Shown here piece after piece: positions 7,789-16,290 of a stretch of DNA of 64,000 nt (positions within the stretch are counted from its first letter, which is position 1; every line of letters begins with the position of its first letter). The stretch is from SZAS-7 sp964514655 (GTDB taxonomy: Bacteria > Chlamydiota > Chlamydiia > Chlamydiales > FEN-1388), in NCBI GenBank assembly GCA_964514655.1, contig CAZEQY010000003.1, positions 118,513 to 182,512 of the forward strand, written 5' to 3'. A program made the position numbers and the translations under genes. The notes beneath the pieces were generated by a model that searched no databases, was not told the origin of the DNA, and saw nothing but the letters and a program-made list of their open reading frames with translations.

Positions 7789-10077
7789 CTATAAAAAGGC
7801 AATGTCATGGGGCGAGAAGGGCTTTTCCGGATGACGGGCTGCATAGCTTGAAAGAGACCTGCAGTCAGATCGAGCCAAAAGTCTCCCGATTTTCTCGCCC
7901 CTTTCCTGAACAAAAAGTTCTATTAAGATAAGGGCGGAATCTCTATCTAATGACTCTAAAGTATCTTGTCGATCTGGCGCTAGAGATATGGTAAGCGCTC
8001 CAAAAGAGACTTCAAGAGCTTCTATAGACGCCTCTTCAAAGAGTTTTGTGCTCATAGCATCTAGGGCATTTTGCACTTCAGTAATTCTAACTGCGCGAGC
8101 AGGGAATATATTTTTCCAGCTTTCTAAGGCTCGGTGCCTTGCTTCTATTGCCTCTTTAAGTGCCGGCCCTCGAGCTCTATAAAATCCATTATCCACGCCA
8201 ATAAGCAGTAAATCTCTACCCTCTAGTAGGCCTGCATCAACTGCATCAATTTGCTTTACCTCCCGCTTTGTTAGCCCATAGCGCCTAATAAGTAGCTCAA
8301 AAAGGGGCGCATCTTCAAATTCAGCATCTGTTAATGGATAGCTAGCTAGTTGCTCGCTCTCTTTTTGAGCTCCTACATGAACAAAAGAAATAACTGCCGA
8401 GACATATTTTTCAAAGATCATCCTATCAAGTGCCTGCAAACTATCTAGCACTTCTTTAGGCTCAGCAACAAGAGCTTTACTGGATAGATATAGCTTGATG
8501 ATGCCGCTTGCGTTAAGTGTTGATATGAGCTTTTTATGGCTCTCTACTTGAGGTCCTGTTAAGGCATTCAATCTTTCTAGCTGAACTGTCTTTATGTGCC
8601 CTAGCAACTTCTCCATAAGCGCGCTGTTATGAAGGTGAGAAAGATCCCGCTTAGAATGTACCGGCAACCTAAAAAAGGCCCTTGCAAACTCTTCGCCCTC
8701 AAGCTCAAGGGGGTTTCTCATGAGGCGAGTTAGTGGTATATCATCAAGCTGTAGAATGTCCGGGAAAAACCAGCTGATATATATCTGATCAAGAAGAACA
8801 TCTATAATTTGAGAAAGACAATCCTCGCTCGACATCCTCTCACATAGGGCTTCAGCCCGTTTTCTCTGGTGCTCGATAAATACGTCTATAATTTCTCGAG
8901 AATAGCCAAGCATAGCGCGTGGCAACATATATAGTGATGCTCCATAGCGAAGTAGCCTTCTCACTACGCCCTTATGCCCAAAATGTGCCGCTAGATGAAG
9001 GGGAACAATCCCATTCTCATCTCTTCGGTTTATAATATCTGGCCGATCCTTAAAAAGGAAAATAACGCTATCTGAGCCATGCCTTGCAGCTGTGTGAAGA
9101 GCGGTTTCCTGCGTAAATTCACATACTCTGTCGAGTGGGGCACCCATGGCTACAAGCTCTGAAGCGGCGCGTGGCGAGTTACTCCAGCAGGCAACATCTA
9201 AGGCAGTAAAATCAGCACTATCTAAAGTTGTAAGGTCTATGTTATAGCCCTTGAGACAGCGTAGGAGATCAGCATCATCTCGTTCTGCAGCAATATGAAC
9301 AACTGTCTCCTTTGCTTTTCCGCCAAGTATGGCGAGGTCTGCCCCTGCTTCAAGCAAAAGCCGAAATGCATCGAGGTGACCATTCAATGCAGCTTGATGT
9401 AAAGGTGTTGTTCCATCTAAAGCACGCGCATTAAGTAGCTGTGGATTATGTCTAAGAAGCTCAACGATTAAGGTACATCCATGCTCAGCTGCAGTGTGTA
9501 GGCCGTTTTTACCATGGCACTCGCAAGCCAAAAAAGGGTCTACCCCAAGAAGAAGTAGCTCACAGGCTACCTCTAAAGCATCATATCGACATGCGATTAG
9601 AAAAATCTTTTCCTCATCAAAGCGCTCCTTCCACCCTTCAAAAAGGGGTATGATAGCTGCTCTATTCTTCATTGCCGCAAATTTAAGAGGGTTAAATGTA
9701 TATTCTCCATAACATTTTGCCCAAGGATCTGCCCCTCGCGCTAGTAGTAGCCTTGCAGCATCGACGCTACCCTCCTTACAGGCTAAAGCAAATGGGGTTA
9801 ATTGCTCATCATCGTCAGTTCTGGGATCAATAAAGCCGACATAGAGTTCGATTACCCCTACGTGGTTGTTTGCGGCTGCTATATGGATTGGTCTATAGCC
9901 ATTTGGACCACACTTTGTATGCCAAGAGGCCCCAAGCTGAAGAAGTCTCTTACAGCCCTCAACATCGCCACAGCGGGCTGCTGTATAAAGAGGAGTTTCA
10001 CCTTTAGCGTTCAACGTTTCATGAGCATTATCAGGTAGCTCCCGCAACCGATTTACTGGAGAAAAAGGCTGAGTCAT
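7789..10077 (-). CDS. Ankyrin-repeat protein with unique helical C-terminus
   Basis: A 762-residue protein. Residues of about 20-410 form some eleven ankyrin repeats, for example GETPLYTAARCGDVEGCKRL, GTTPLHQAALNGHLDAFRLL and GIVPLHLAAHFGHKGVVRRL. The remaining 350 residues are helical and unassigned. There is no signal peptide. Ankyrin proteins in host-associated bacteria usually bind host or partner proteins, so a secreted effector is plausible but no secretion signal can be shown. Its ATG overlaps the stop of the preceding gene in a TAATG arrangement, indicating translational coupling within an operon: kinase, duplicated unknown protein, ankyrin protein. Confidence 0.88.
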   Translation of the reverse strand: MTQPFSPVNRLRELPDNAHETLNAKGETPLYTAARCGDVEGCKRLLQLGASWHTKCGPNGYRPIHIAAANNHVGVIELYVGFIDPRTDDDEQLTPFALACKEGSVDAARLLLARGADPWAKCYGEYTFNPLKFAAMKNRAAIIPLFEGWKERFDEEKIFLIACRYDALEVACELLLLGVDPFLACECHGKNGLHTAAEHGCTLIVELLRHNPQLLNARALDGTTPLHQAALNGHLDAFRLLLEAGADLAILGGKAKETVVHIAAERDDADLLRCLKGYNIDLTTLDSADFTALDVACWSNSPRAASELVAMGAPLDRVCEFTQETALHTAARHGSDSVIFLFKDRPDIINRRDENGIVPLHLAAHFGHKGVVRRLLRYGASLYMLPRAMLGYSREIIDVFIEHQRKRAEALCERMSSEDCLSQIIDVLLDQIYISWFFPDILQLDDIPLTRLMRNPLELEGEEFARAFFRLPVHSKRDLSHLHNSALMEKLLGHIKTVQLERLNALTGPQVESHKKLISTLNASGIIKLYLSSKALVAEPKEVLDSLQALDRMIFEKYVSAVISFVHVGAQKESEQLASYPLTDAEFEDAPLFELLIRRYGLTKREVKQIDAVDAGLLEGRDLLLIGVDNGFYRARGPALKEAIEARHRALESWKNIFPARAVRITEVQNALDAMSTKLFEEASIEALEVSFGALTISLAPDRQDTLESLDRDSALILIELFVQERGEKIGRLLARSDCRSLSSYAARHPEKPFSPHDIAFL

Positions 10078-10709
10078 TACATCATTCTAAACAACAGTGA
10101 GTGGCTCTTAGTTATTGCCGTAAATTTTTCAAGCACTTTAGGAGTAAATGCTTTAGCCTCCCTTGTAGCAAAATAGGCGTCTATAATTGTCTTAACAACA
10201 CCTGCAGCAATCTTGCTTTCTGCCCAATCTGCTCCAACAGGTATAGCCTTAATAACGCTGTTCACTTGGTCAAGAAAGCAGTCATCCGTTAGTGGTGGGA
10301 GCACATCAAATGGCGTCTTATCGCGAGCAATAATGTTAAACTGGATTCCTGTAATGCGCGTTGCAAGTAGCTCTATAGCTTGAGACATATGCGCAGGAAA
10401 AGCCTGCACTTGATTTGTAGTCATATAAGCGTTGATGACCTTACGAACCCCTAACAGGTAACGCGCATCTTTTGGCACCCTTCTTACGACTTCTATAGCT
10501 ACCTCTAGATCAAAGAGAAACTGAGATTCACCAGCAGTTAAGGCCTGTACACTAGCTTCAGACTTTTGGCCCCAAATTGCATCGACAACTTTACCAAGCG
10601 TTTGATCAAGCGGCTGAGTAGTTACAGTCCTACTTAAAGCATTTGTAGTATTAGGATAAGATTTATTAACTAAACAAACAGATCCATTTGCAGGCACTTC
10701 TGATATCAT
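10077..10709 (-). CDS. Hypothetical protein with internal duplication
   Basis: A 210-residue protein not recognised by family. Two segments of about 55 residues resemble each other. The first, residues 66-122, contains FLFDLEVAIEVV and VRKVINAYMTTNQVQAFPAH. The second, residues 143-200, contains FLDQVNSVIKAI and VVKTIIDAYFATREAKAFTP. The shared core is V-x-K-x-I-x-A-Y-x-x-T-x-x-x-x-A-F, pointing to a tandem helical repeat. The start ATG is preceded by TAGGGAGAAGT, a good ribosome-binding site. It sits between a Ser/Thr kinase gene and the coupled ankyrin gene, so it may be a substrate or partner of one of them; that is inference from position only. Confidence 0.7.
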   Translation of the reverse strand: MISEVPANGSVCLVNKSYPNTTNALSRTVTTQPLDQTLGKVVDAIWGQKSEASVQALTAGESQFLFDLEVAIEVVRRVPKDARYLLGVRKVINAYMTTNQVQAFPAHMSQAIELLATRITGIQFNIIARDKTPFDVLPPLTDDCFLDQVNSVIKAIPVGADWAESKIAAGVVKTIIDAYFATREAKAFTPKVLEKFTAITKSHSLLFRMM

Positions 10710-10757
10710 ACTTCTCCCTAATTTGCGCCCTTAGTGTACATGTTTGTTCTAATAAGA

Positions 10758-12662
10758 TTATAGAGTTTTTAGCGTGGTTAATAAAGAATCTGAAACTTCC
10801 ACAGTTCTATCATAGCGCGCCTTACGAAAGTCGGCTTTGCCAAGCTCTGTCTTTAGAGCCCGTGTGTAGCCTGCACGCTTTAAATAGGCCATAAAATCTC
10901 CACATTCTTGAGAAGTTGCAAACTCAATATATTTTTGATTGGGTCTATTTTCAAAAGTTGTGAGTGAGCCCTTTTTATACAGCTCTCGAACTTTCCTAAA
11001 ATTTTCTTTGATAGATAGTATCTGCGCTCCGAAATCAGGTGAAAGCTCTTTCTTTGCTTCTAGCAAGGCATACTGCTTGTCAATGACGTCCATAATAGCT
11101 GCAACCTCTTTGAAGCATGGTCGTTGCGTGGGATCATCAGCGCCCATCATGGCTATAGTTCCAGTAAGTACTTGTCGCAATGGATCAGTCGTTGCCATTT
11201 TTTCAAACACATCCGGCAACGACTCTCGAACAAGCGCACTTAGCTGCAAATAGTCTGCTACTTTACCAAAACGCCTCTGTAGCGCATCATTAAATAGCTG
11301 ATAGGGAGAAGCTTTTATAGCGTTAATCAAAAAATCTACAAGCACGTCATTGCCAAGCGCATTATTTGCATCACTTGCAGTATCAGACAAAAGGGCAAGT
11401 AGCTGAGCTTGTTTTTCGGGGTTTTCTATATCTTGAGGAACAACGCTAGCTAAAACCGCCCGAACATCTTCCTCCTCTTCAACTGACACGTCATACTTCG
11501 CTTTAATTTGTGCTATCACATGATTTATAATTTCTAGTTGCGAGGGTCTATGCAGCAGAATTGCCGCTAAAAGCCCAGCAGCATAGACATCAGTTTTTGG
11601 ACTATACGTTACATGATCACCCGTGCTACTCTGCTGCCACAGTTCTTTTGCAATAGTTTGTGGAGTGCCCAAAAATTCGTCGCTGCGAAGAAGCCCTCCT
11701 TTCATTTCTTCTGCAAAGCCAAAGTCAATAACTCGCACGACATCCTCTACTTCATCGTACATGATGTTTTCCGGCTTTATATCTCTATGCAAAAAGTTTA
11801 GCCTATGTAGCTCATCCAACTTCTTCATCACAAGATTTAGTATGTGCACGCGTTTTGAATCCGGCACCGTCTGGTCTTGTAACAAAACACCAAGATCCAC
11901 TCCCCAGGCAAGCTCTTGAACACCTACGGTTTGATCAGGCGTCACCTGCTTATCTACAAAGACACCCATAGCACGTAGGGCCTTTTCTTCATTAGGGCTC
12001 ATAGACCCCTCAGCACTAAGTGGAATTTTCACAGCATAGCCCCTGCCGGTCACTACGTCCATTCCCAACACCACCTGGCCAAAATTTCCCTGGCCAAGCA
12101 CCGTTTTATCGTAGATGGCAATAAGCTGACCCTCATCTCCAACAAACACAGAATACCTAAGGCCATGCTCATCTCTATCCAGATACGTTCCCGGAGGAGC
12201 TCTATTTTCAAGACGAAGCCTAATAACGTAGTCTCGGTCTTTTTGAGCTAGTATGTGACTTGACCGTTCAGCTAAAATCGGGCCCTTTTCTGCACGAAGC
12301 GGCGGAAGCTTTGCAACATCACCCGCTTTAAATTTGGGGTGAATTCTTGATTTTTCGACATGGGCTTTAACGCCAATCGTTTGACCTTCTAGGGGCTCCA
12401 GAAGTATCTTGTGCTTTTGCTTTTCATCAGCCGTTATATGAACAACAAGGTGACCCTGATTCCAGTATTTTGCCGCAGTAAGGCTGGCATCTTCTTGCAG
12501 GGCATCAAACGTCTTTTTGACAGCCTCACCAGTAAGCGGGGCCCCTGCCTGGTCAGTCAGGTGCACTTCGTGCCTATTCATAGTCGCTTTTTTCTCAGGA
12601 TCTTGCGTAAAATAGAGCTTATCGCCCTCTAAACTCCAGTACTTTTCCCATTGCATGGACAT
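10758..12662 (-). CDS. Ser/Thr protein kinase with unique N- and C-terminal regions
   Basis: A 634-residue Hanks-type kinase. Seen in order: glycine loop VLGQGNFGQVVLG (about 185-197), lysine in YAVKIPLS, HRDIKPENIMYD (about 289), VIDFGFAEE (DFG, about 312), and GTPQTIAKELW in place of the usual APE. All catalytic residues are therefore present. The first 180 residues and the last 130 are unassigned, and no transmembrane segment is evident, so the enzyme is probably cytosolic or exported as an effector. ATG 12662 is chosen because AGGGGG lies 5 bases upstream; a GTG two codons earlier overlaps that site. It heads the operon with the two downstream genes. Confidence 0.9.
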   Translation of the reverse strand: MSMQWEKYWSLEGDKLYFTQDPEKKATMNRHEVHLTDQAGAPLTGEAVKKTFDALQEDASLTAAKYWNQGHLVVHITADEKQKHKILLEPLEGQTIGVKAHVEKSRIHPKFKAGDVAKLPPLRAEKGPILAERSSHILAQKDRDYVIRLRLENRAPPGTYLDRDEHGLRYSVFVGDEGQLIAIYDKTVLGQGNFGQVVLGMDVVTGRGYAVKIPLSAEGSMSPNEEKALRAMGVFVDKQVTPDQTVGVQELAWGVDLGVLLQDQTVPDSKRVHILNLVMKKLDELHRLNFLHRDIKPENIMYDEVEDVVRVIDFGFAEEMKGGLLRSDEFLGTPQTIAKELWQQSSTGDHVTYSPKTDVYAAGLLAAILLHRPSQLEIINHVIAQIKAKYDVSVEEEEDVRAVLASVVPQDIENPEKQAQLLALLSDTASDANNALGNDVLVDFLINAIKASPYQLFNDALQRRFGKVADYLQLSALVRESLPDVFEKMATTDPLRQVLTGTIAMMGADDPTQRPCFKEVAAIMDVIDKQYALLEAKKELSPDFGAQILSIKENFRKVRELYKKGSLTTFENRPNQKYIEFATSQECGDFMAYLKRAGYTRALKTELGKADFRKARYDRTVEVSDSLLTTLKTL

Positions 12663-12766
12663 AAGCACCCCCTAATCCTTCTCCCTCATAATATCACAAA
12701 GTAATTATTTTAACTATTGTAATTTGAACCCCCATACGCCACAATATTCCCCTTTTTGGAGGGTAT

Positions 12767-13609
12767 ATGTCGGCTAGAATTGGTACAGTGTTAGCGGGAA
12801 TCGTTATTCCTACACAGATTCCTCAAAGAATCGGCATTTCAGGCTGGGCACGTACAATGGGCGACCGTATTGAAAAAGCCGACGGTATCGTCGTACTTCA
12901 GGAGGAGCATAATCCCAAAATCTCGCTACAAGCTGCACAATGCTTGCAACAAGCAACTAACAAACCGGCATATGTGCGCCTCACAGTTGGCCAGATGAAT
13001 AGCGATGAGTTAAAGCGAGTTCTTGAACAGGCACAGCAGATGCAGATCGCGGGCATTTTTATGTCACAAGGATATGAAGCAGATGATAACCCACTTCGTC
13101 TCAGCGTAGCAAAAGCTCTTAGCATTTTTACAAAAATGTATCCACAAAATAGCGAAAAGCCACTTTTAGCATGTCCAGCCCCACTTCCTACTCCTTATAG
13201 AACCCAAGAAGAGGCACTTGAAAAGCTGCAAGAGCGAGTTGAGCATGGCCCCGCCCAGCTATTTATCCCTTCTTGGCAAGACCCCCTTTCTACGGTGTGC
13301 TTTCTTGAAGTATTTGCAGAAAGCAAAAGACCTCTACCACCAGTCGTACAGACCATCTGTCCGCTACAAACTGCAAAGCAATTCAAGGAAATTAGCGCAC
13401 TACATACCCCTATGTCGCCTGCTCATAGGTCTCATGAAGATCTTTCAGTAAAGCAAGAAGTAGCCTCACTTCAAGCTTTTGCGAGCCTTACATCAGAAAA
13501 AGTAGCTGTAGTTGCCACCTACGCCAATCTTACACTAGCAGGCGATGACAACATTGAAGCCGTCATCGCCCAAGTAAAAAGCCTCTCAGTTACAGAATCA
13601 AAAGTCTGA
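12767..13609 (+). CDS. Hypothetical protein, MTHFR-like TIM barrel (divergent)
   Basis: A 280-residue protein with a strong ribosome-binding site (GGAGG, 4 bases before the ATG). It resembles the barrel of methylenetetrahydrofolate reductase in outline: EEALEKLQERVEHGPAQLFI, where MTHFR has a K-V-x-A-G-A-D-F-x-I-T-Q strand; then TVCFLEVFAESKRPLPPVV and QTICPLQTAKQFKEI, resembling the P-I-x-P-G-I-M-P-I turn. The catalytic glutamate region at the N-terminus (F-E-F-F-P-P-K) is not recognisable, so it is either a very divergent reductase or a non-catalytic relative. It is divergent from the kinase operon and overlaps the 3' end of the next gene by 12 bases. Confidence 0.45.
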   Translation: MSARIGTVLAGIVIPTQIPQRIGISGWARTMGDRIEKADGIVVLQEEHNPKISLQAAQCLQQATNKPAYVRLTVGQMNSDELKRVLEQAQQMQIAGIFMSQGYEADDNPLRLSVAKALSIFTKMYPQNSEKPLLACPAPLPTPYRTQEEALEKLQERVEHGPAQLFIPSWQDPLSTVCFLEVFAESKRPLPPVVQTICPLQTAKQFKEISALHTPMSPAHRSHEDLSVKQEVASLQAFASLTSEKVAVVATYANLTLAGDDNIEAVIAQVKSLSVTESKV

Positions 13610-14881
13610 TACTGTAAGGCCCGCTTGGCCCGCAAAGGGTGCGCCTACATTTACTACTTGAAGAAGTGTCAAACTGCCATCTTGCTTGTTGACTTTATAG
13701 ACATAAATAGCCGCATCAACGCCTTCACTCAAGACATACAGATAACACCCATTTGATGTTACTTTCATATCAAGCGGAAAACCAGGGGCACTATCCGGCC
13801 CTATTGTCACTATCTCTGCAGCAAGCAGTTCTAGTGTTCCATCCTTATGCACTTCGTAAAGTGACAGTGAATTGCTCAGGTTGTTGGCTGTATACATGAA
13901 TTTTCCGGAACGATCGTTCCAGCATGTTGCTGACTGACCATTTCCTACTGAACCCGTGATAAGTTCCAAATAGCCATTTGCTCGTAGCTTATATGAGGAT
14001 GCCGCACTTGCTTCGATAATGCTATTGGGAGGAGTACCAGGAACACCCGCAATTTCTGTAACTAGTAGATCTCCTTCCTTGCTAAAAACAAACGAAAAAG
14101 GAAATCGTCCATATGGGGATCGGGTATTGATATTGCTTGTAACTTTTTCACAATCAATAGCACCACATTTATCAACTCTATAGACATCGATACGTCCGGG
14201 ACCTGCTAATGGAGCAAAAGGATCACCTGCTGTTACGCCCTCTTTTCTAACAACAATCAGCTGCTTGCCGTTTGGAGAAAAGCCAATCTGGCCAGGCACT
14301 ATAGTAACTATTGGCTGATTTCCTCCAACAATAGGCGCCTCATTTACGGGGGGTAATAGCTCACATGTATCTCCTCTATTGCGGCAAAATGTTTTCAGAT
14401 GGCCTTTATGGTCTACCTTAAAGCCCGTGATGTTAAATGTATCCGCCGAATTCACTACATAAAGCACGTTGTCGTGAACAGTCAGGCTATTTGGAAACAC
14501 CCCACCTGAGGATACCTTGTCAACAAGCTTCAGCTTATCGCGATAAATCCTAAATGAAGAAACTTCATTACTACCCGTGTTTACAACAAATAAAAATTTG
14601 TTCTTTTTATCAACAATCAACGAATCTTGCGATGCAATTGGATCAGGTGGCAGCTCAAAACCAGTACCAGTGCCTTGGCCTCCTGTTGCAAAAGGTGAGC
14701 CTGGCACTGCTGTTAGGGTACCATCTTTATGGCGATGGAACATCAAAACACCATTTGACGTCGGATCATTCGTAGCAACGTAGACCGCACCGACAACATC
14801 ATCTTCGCTGCTACTGCTAGCAGCCACTTGAAAGCACTGCATCACCCACAAAAGACAAACAAATAACGTACTTTTTTTCAT
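13598..14881 (-). CDS. Exported lactonase-like seven-bladed beta-propeller
   Basis: A 427-residue protein starting at MKKSTLFVCLLWVMQCFQVA, a clear signal peptide with likely cleavage near residue 22. It is followed by repeated blades such as GAVYVATNDPTSNGVLMFHR, FLFVVNTGSNEVSSFRIYRD, GKFMYTANNLSNSLSLYEVH and YLYVLSEGVDAAIYVYKVNK. This is the pattern of the 6-phosphogluconolactonase (Pgl)/YVTN propeller family. The protein is exported, so a role in cytosolic sugar metabolism is unlikely; a surface or periplasmic binding or lactonase function is the safer guess. A TTG codon seven codons upstream is ignored, because the ATG gives a proper signal sequence. It converges on the MTHFR-like gene. 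Confidence 0.8.
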   Translation of the reverse strand: MKKSTLFVCLLWVMQCFQVAASSSSEDDVVGAVYVATNDPTSNGVLMFHRHKDGTLTAVPGSPFATGGQGTGTGFELPPDPIASQDSLIVDKKNKFLFVVNTGSNEVSSFRIYRDKLKLVDKVSSGGVFPNSLTVHDNVLYVVNSADTFNITGFKVDHKGHLKTFCRNRGDTCELLPPVNEAPIVGGNQPIVTIVPGQIGFSPNGKQLIVVRKEGVTAGDPFAPLAGPGRIDVYRVDKCGAIDCEKVTSNINTRSPYGRFPFSFVFSKEGDLLVTEIAGVPGTPPNSIIEASAASSYKLRANGYLELITGSVGNGQSATCWNDRSGKFMYTANNLSNSLSLYEVHKDGTLELLAAEIVTIGPDSAPGFPLDMKVTSNGCYLYVLSEGVDAAIYVYKVNKQDGSLTLLQVVNVGAPFAGQAGLTVSDF

Positions 14882-14952
14882 GTTATACCTACATTTTGAC
14901 AATACATATCTTTTTGCATCAAAGTAGTTTTTATAACAAGAAAAATTTGCTG

Positions 14953-15543
14953 CTATCGCCGACGCCCTCCCACTATATCTCGTCCGCCGGATGGTGGGGC
15001 AAAAGGTGCGGCGGCTGCATTAGTACGCCCTCCCACTACATCTCGCCTTGGGGGCTCTGCAGCTAAAGGCGCTTGTTGCATCTCTGCACTGCGTCCACCA
15101 AGTGTATCGCGGCCAGTTCTAGAAGGCTGCGGAGCTGATGCTGCAGCACGGATAGCTACTTGATCGCGGCGTGATCCACCTACATATGGCTGTGGGGCTG
15201 TAAACGGCATGACAGGCGGTGGTGATTCAACCCAAATGGTTGATAGCGGCACCTGCTGCAACTGTTGGTAAATCTGCGGTTGGTGGTTTGGCGGCGGCTG
15301 GACAACAACCGATAGAGGTCTTTGCCTTCTTGTACCACCTAACGTTAGTATACTAGTGAGAAGCGAAATTCCGCAAATAAAGGCACTAGAGGCCGAGCCT
15401 GTTCGCAAAAAAACAGCTGCCGAAATTGCTGTTGCAAATAGGGATGCTATGCGAATAGCTGTTAGGATAAAGCTCCTATTTTCCACCCGATCGTACTGTT
15501 CATAACCATGAACTGGCAGGGCAAATATTCCAGGTACATTCAT
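14953..15543 (-). CDS. Inc-like membrane protein with C-terminal RDxxGGR repeats
   Basis: A 196-residue protein. Residues of about 24-70 form a bilobed hydrophobic hairpin (FILTAIRIASLFATAISAAV, a short polar turn with G and S, then AFICGISLLTSILTLGG), the hallmark of chlamydial inclusion-membrane proteins. The rest is Pro/Ala/Arg-rich and carries degenerate repeats: SRRDQVAIRAA, GRDTLGGRSA, RRDVVGGRTN and GRDIVGGRRR. The N-terminus is not a cleavable signal. By analogy it would be a type III-exported protein with its long tail facing the host cytosol, but this is inference. It is followed in the same direction, 14 bases upstream, by the lipoprotein gene, so the two are probably co-transcribed. 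Confidence 0.6.
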   Translation of the reverse strand: MNVPGIFALPVHGYEQYDRVENRSFILTAIRIASLFATAISAAVFLRTGSASSAFICGISLLTSILTLGGTRRQRPLSVVVQPPPNHQPQIYQQLQQVPLSTIWVESPPPVMPFTAPQPYVGGSRRDQVAIRAAASAPQPSRTGRDTLGGRSAEMQQAPLAAEPPRRDVVGGRTNAAAAPFAPPSGGRDIVGGRRR

Positions 15544-15557
15544 GACTCTTCCTTTGG

Positions 15558-16199
15558 TTATTGTACTTGATAGGCAGTGACGTAACTGTCAGTCGCGATA
15601 TTAATCAAAATTTTGTTGTAGCCGCCAGTAAAGTAGCCCTCATTTTCACCTATGATTATTGAATCACCAGGCTCCCAAGTAGCTAGCTCCTTTCGGTTGC
15701 CCCAGCTATTTGAAATTTTAAAGTGCGCGTTATAGTTAATCCCATTTGTGACAATGACATCGCCATATGACTTATCAAGAGCATAGGCTACACGAAGGGT
15801 GTTTGGATTGCCTATTTCTGAGCCACGTGTGAGTTTTGCACGCACACACTCATGCGTATAGAGGTTTGTAACGTAGTATTCTGCCGAGCTCCAGTAACTT
15901 GCCGGGGAGATCTTTATATATGCCCCTGCACTCCAGCGAGAAGCTATTCTCGCATAGTCCCAGTCATTAATCATAAATCCGGCCCCATTTTCGATTTCAA
16001 AGGTCTTTTCCTTCGGAAAAAAATCGCGAATTTGGTGCTGGGTAATGCCTGGATAGTAGGGCATCATGGGCAGAGGCCCTGCCCAATCTTTAGTAACAAC
16101 AGCAGCCTGTTTTGCAAATTTTTTTTCTGGCTTATCGGCATAACATGAACTCATCATAATGACCGCTGAAAGCACTGGGAACCACATTTTCTTAAACAT
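15558..16199 (-). CDS. Hypothetical exported protein, putative lipoprotein
   Basis: A 213-residue protein starting at MFKKMWFPVLSAVIMMSSCY. A short hydrophobic core ends in MSSC, which fits a relaxed lipobox with lipidation at the cysteine. The mature part is beta-rich with aromatic repeats (RWSAGAYIKISPASYWSSAE, GDSIIIGENEGYFTGGYNKI) and belongs to no family I recognise. ATG 16199 is preferred because AAAGG lies 6 bases upstream; the ATG two codons earlier overlaps it. It is co-directional with the Inc-like gene and divergent from the FAD oxidoreductase. Confidence 0.65.
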   Translation of the reverse strand: MFKKMWFPVLSAVIMMSSCYADKPEKKFAKQAAVVTKDWAGPLPMMPYYPGITQHQIRDFFPKEKTFEIENGAGFMINDWDYARIASRWSAGAYIKISPASYWSSAEYYVTNLYTHECVRAKLTRGSEIGNPNTLRVAYALDKSYGDVIVTNGINYNAHFKISNSWGNRKELATWEPGDSIIIGENEGYFTGGYNKILINIATDSYVTAYQVQ

Positions 16200-16290
16200 A
16201 CACATCCTTTGGTTAGTGTTATAAGCAAAAGCGTAGCAACTGAATGTTAAGATTTGTTAAACTTGTATCTCAGATTATAGAAGGTATATA

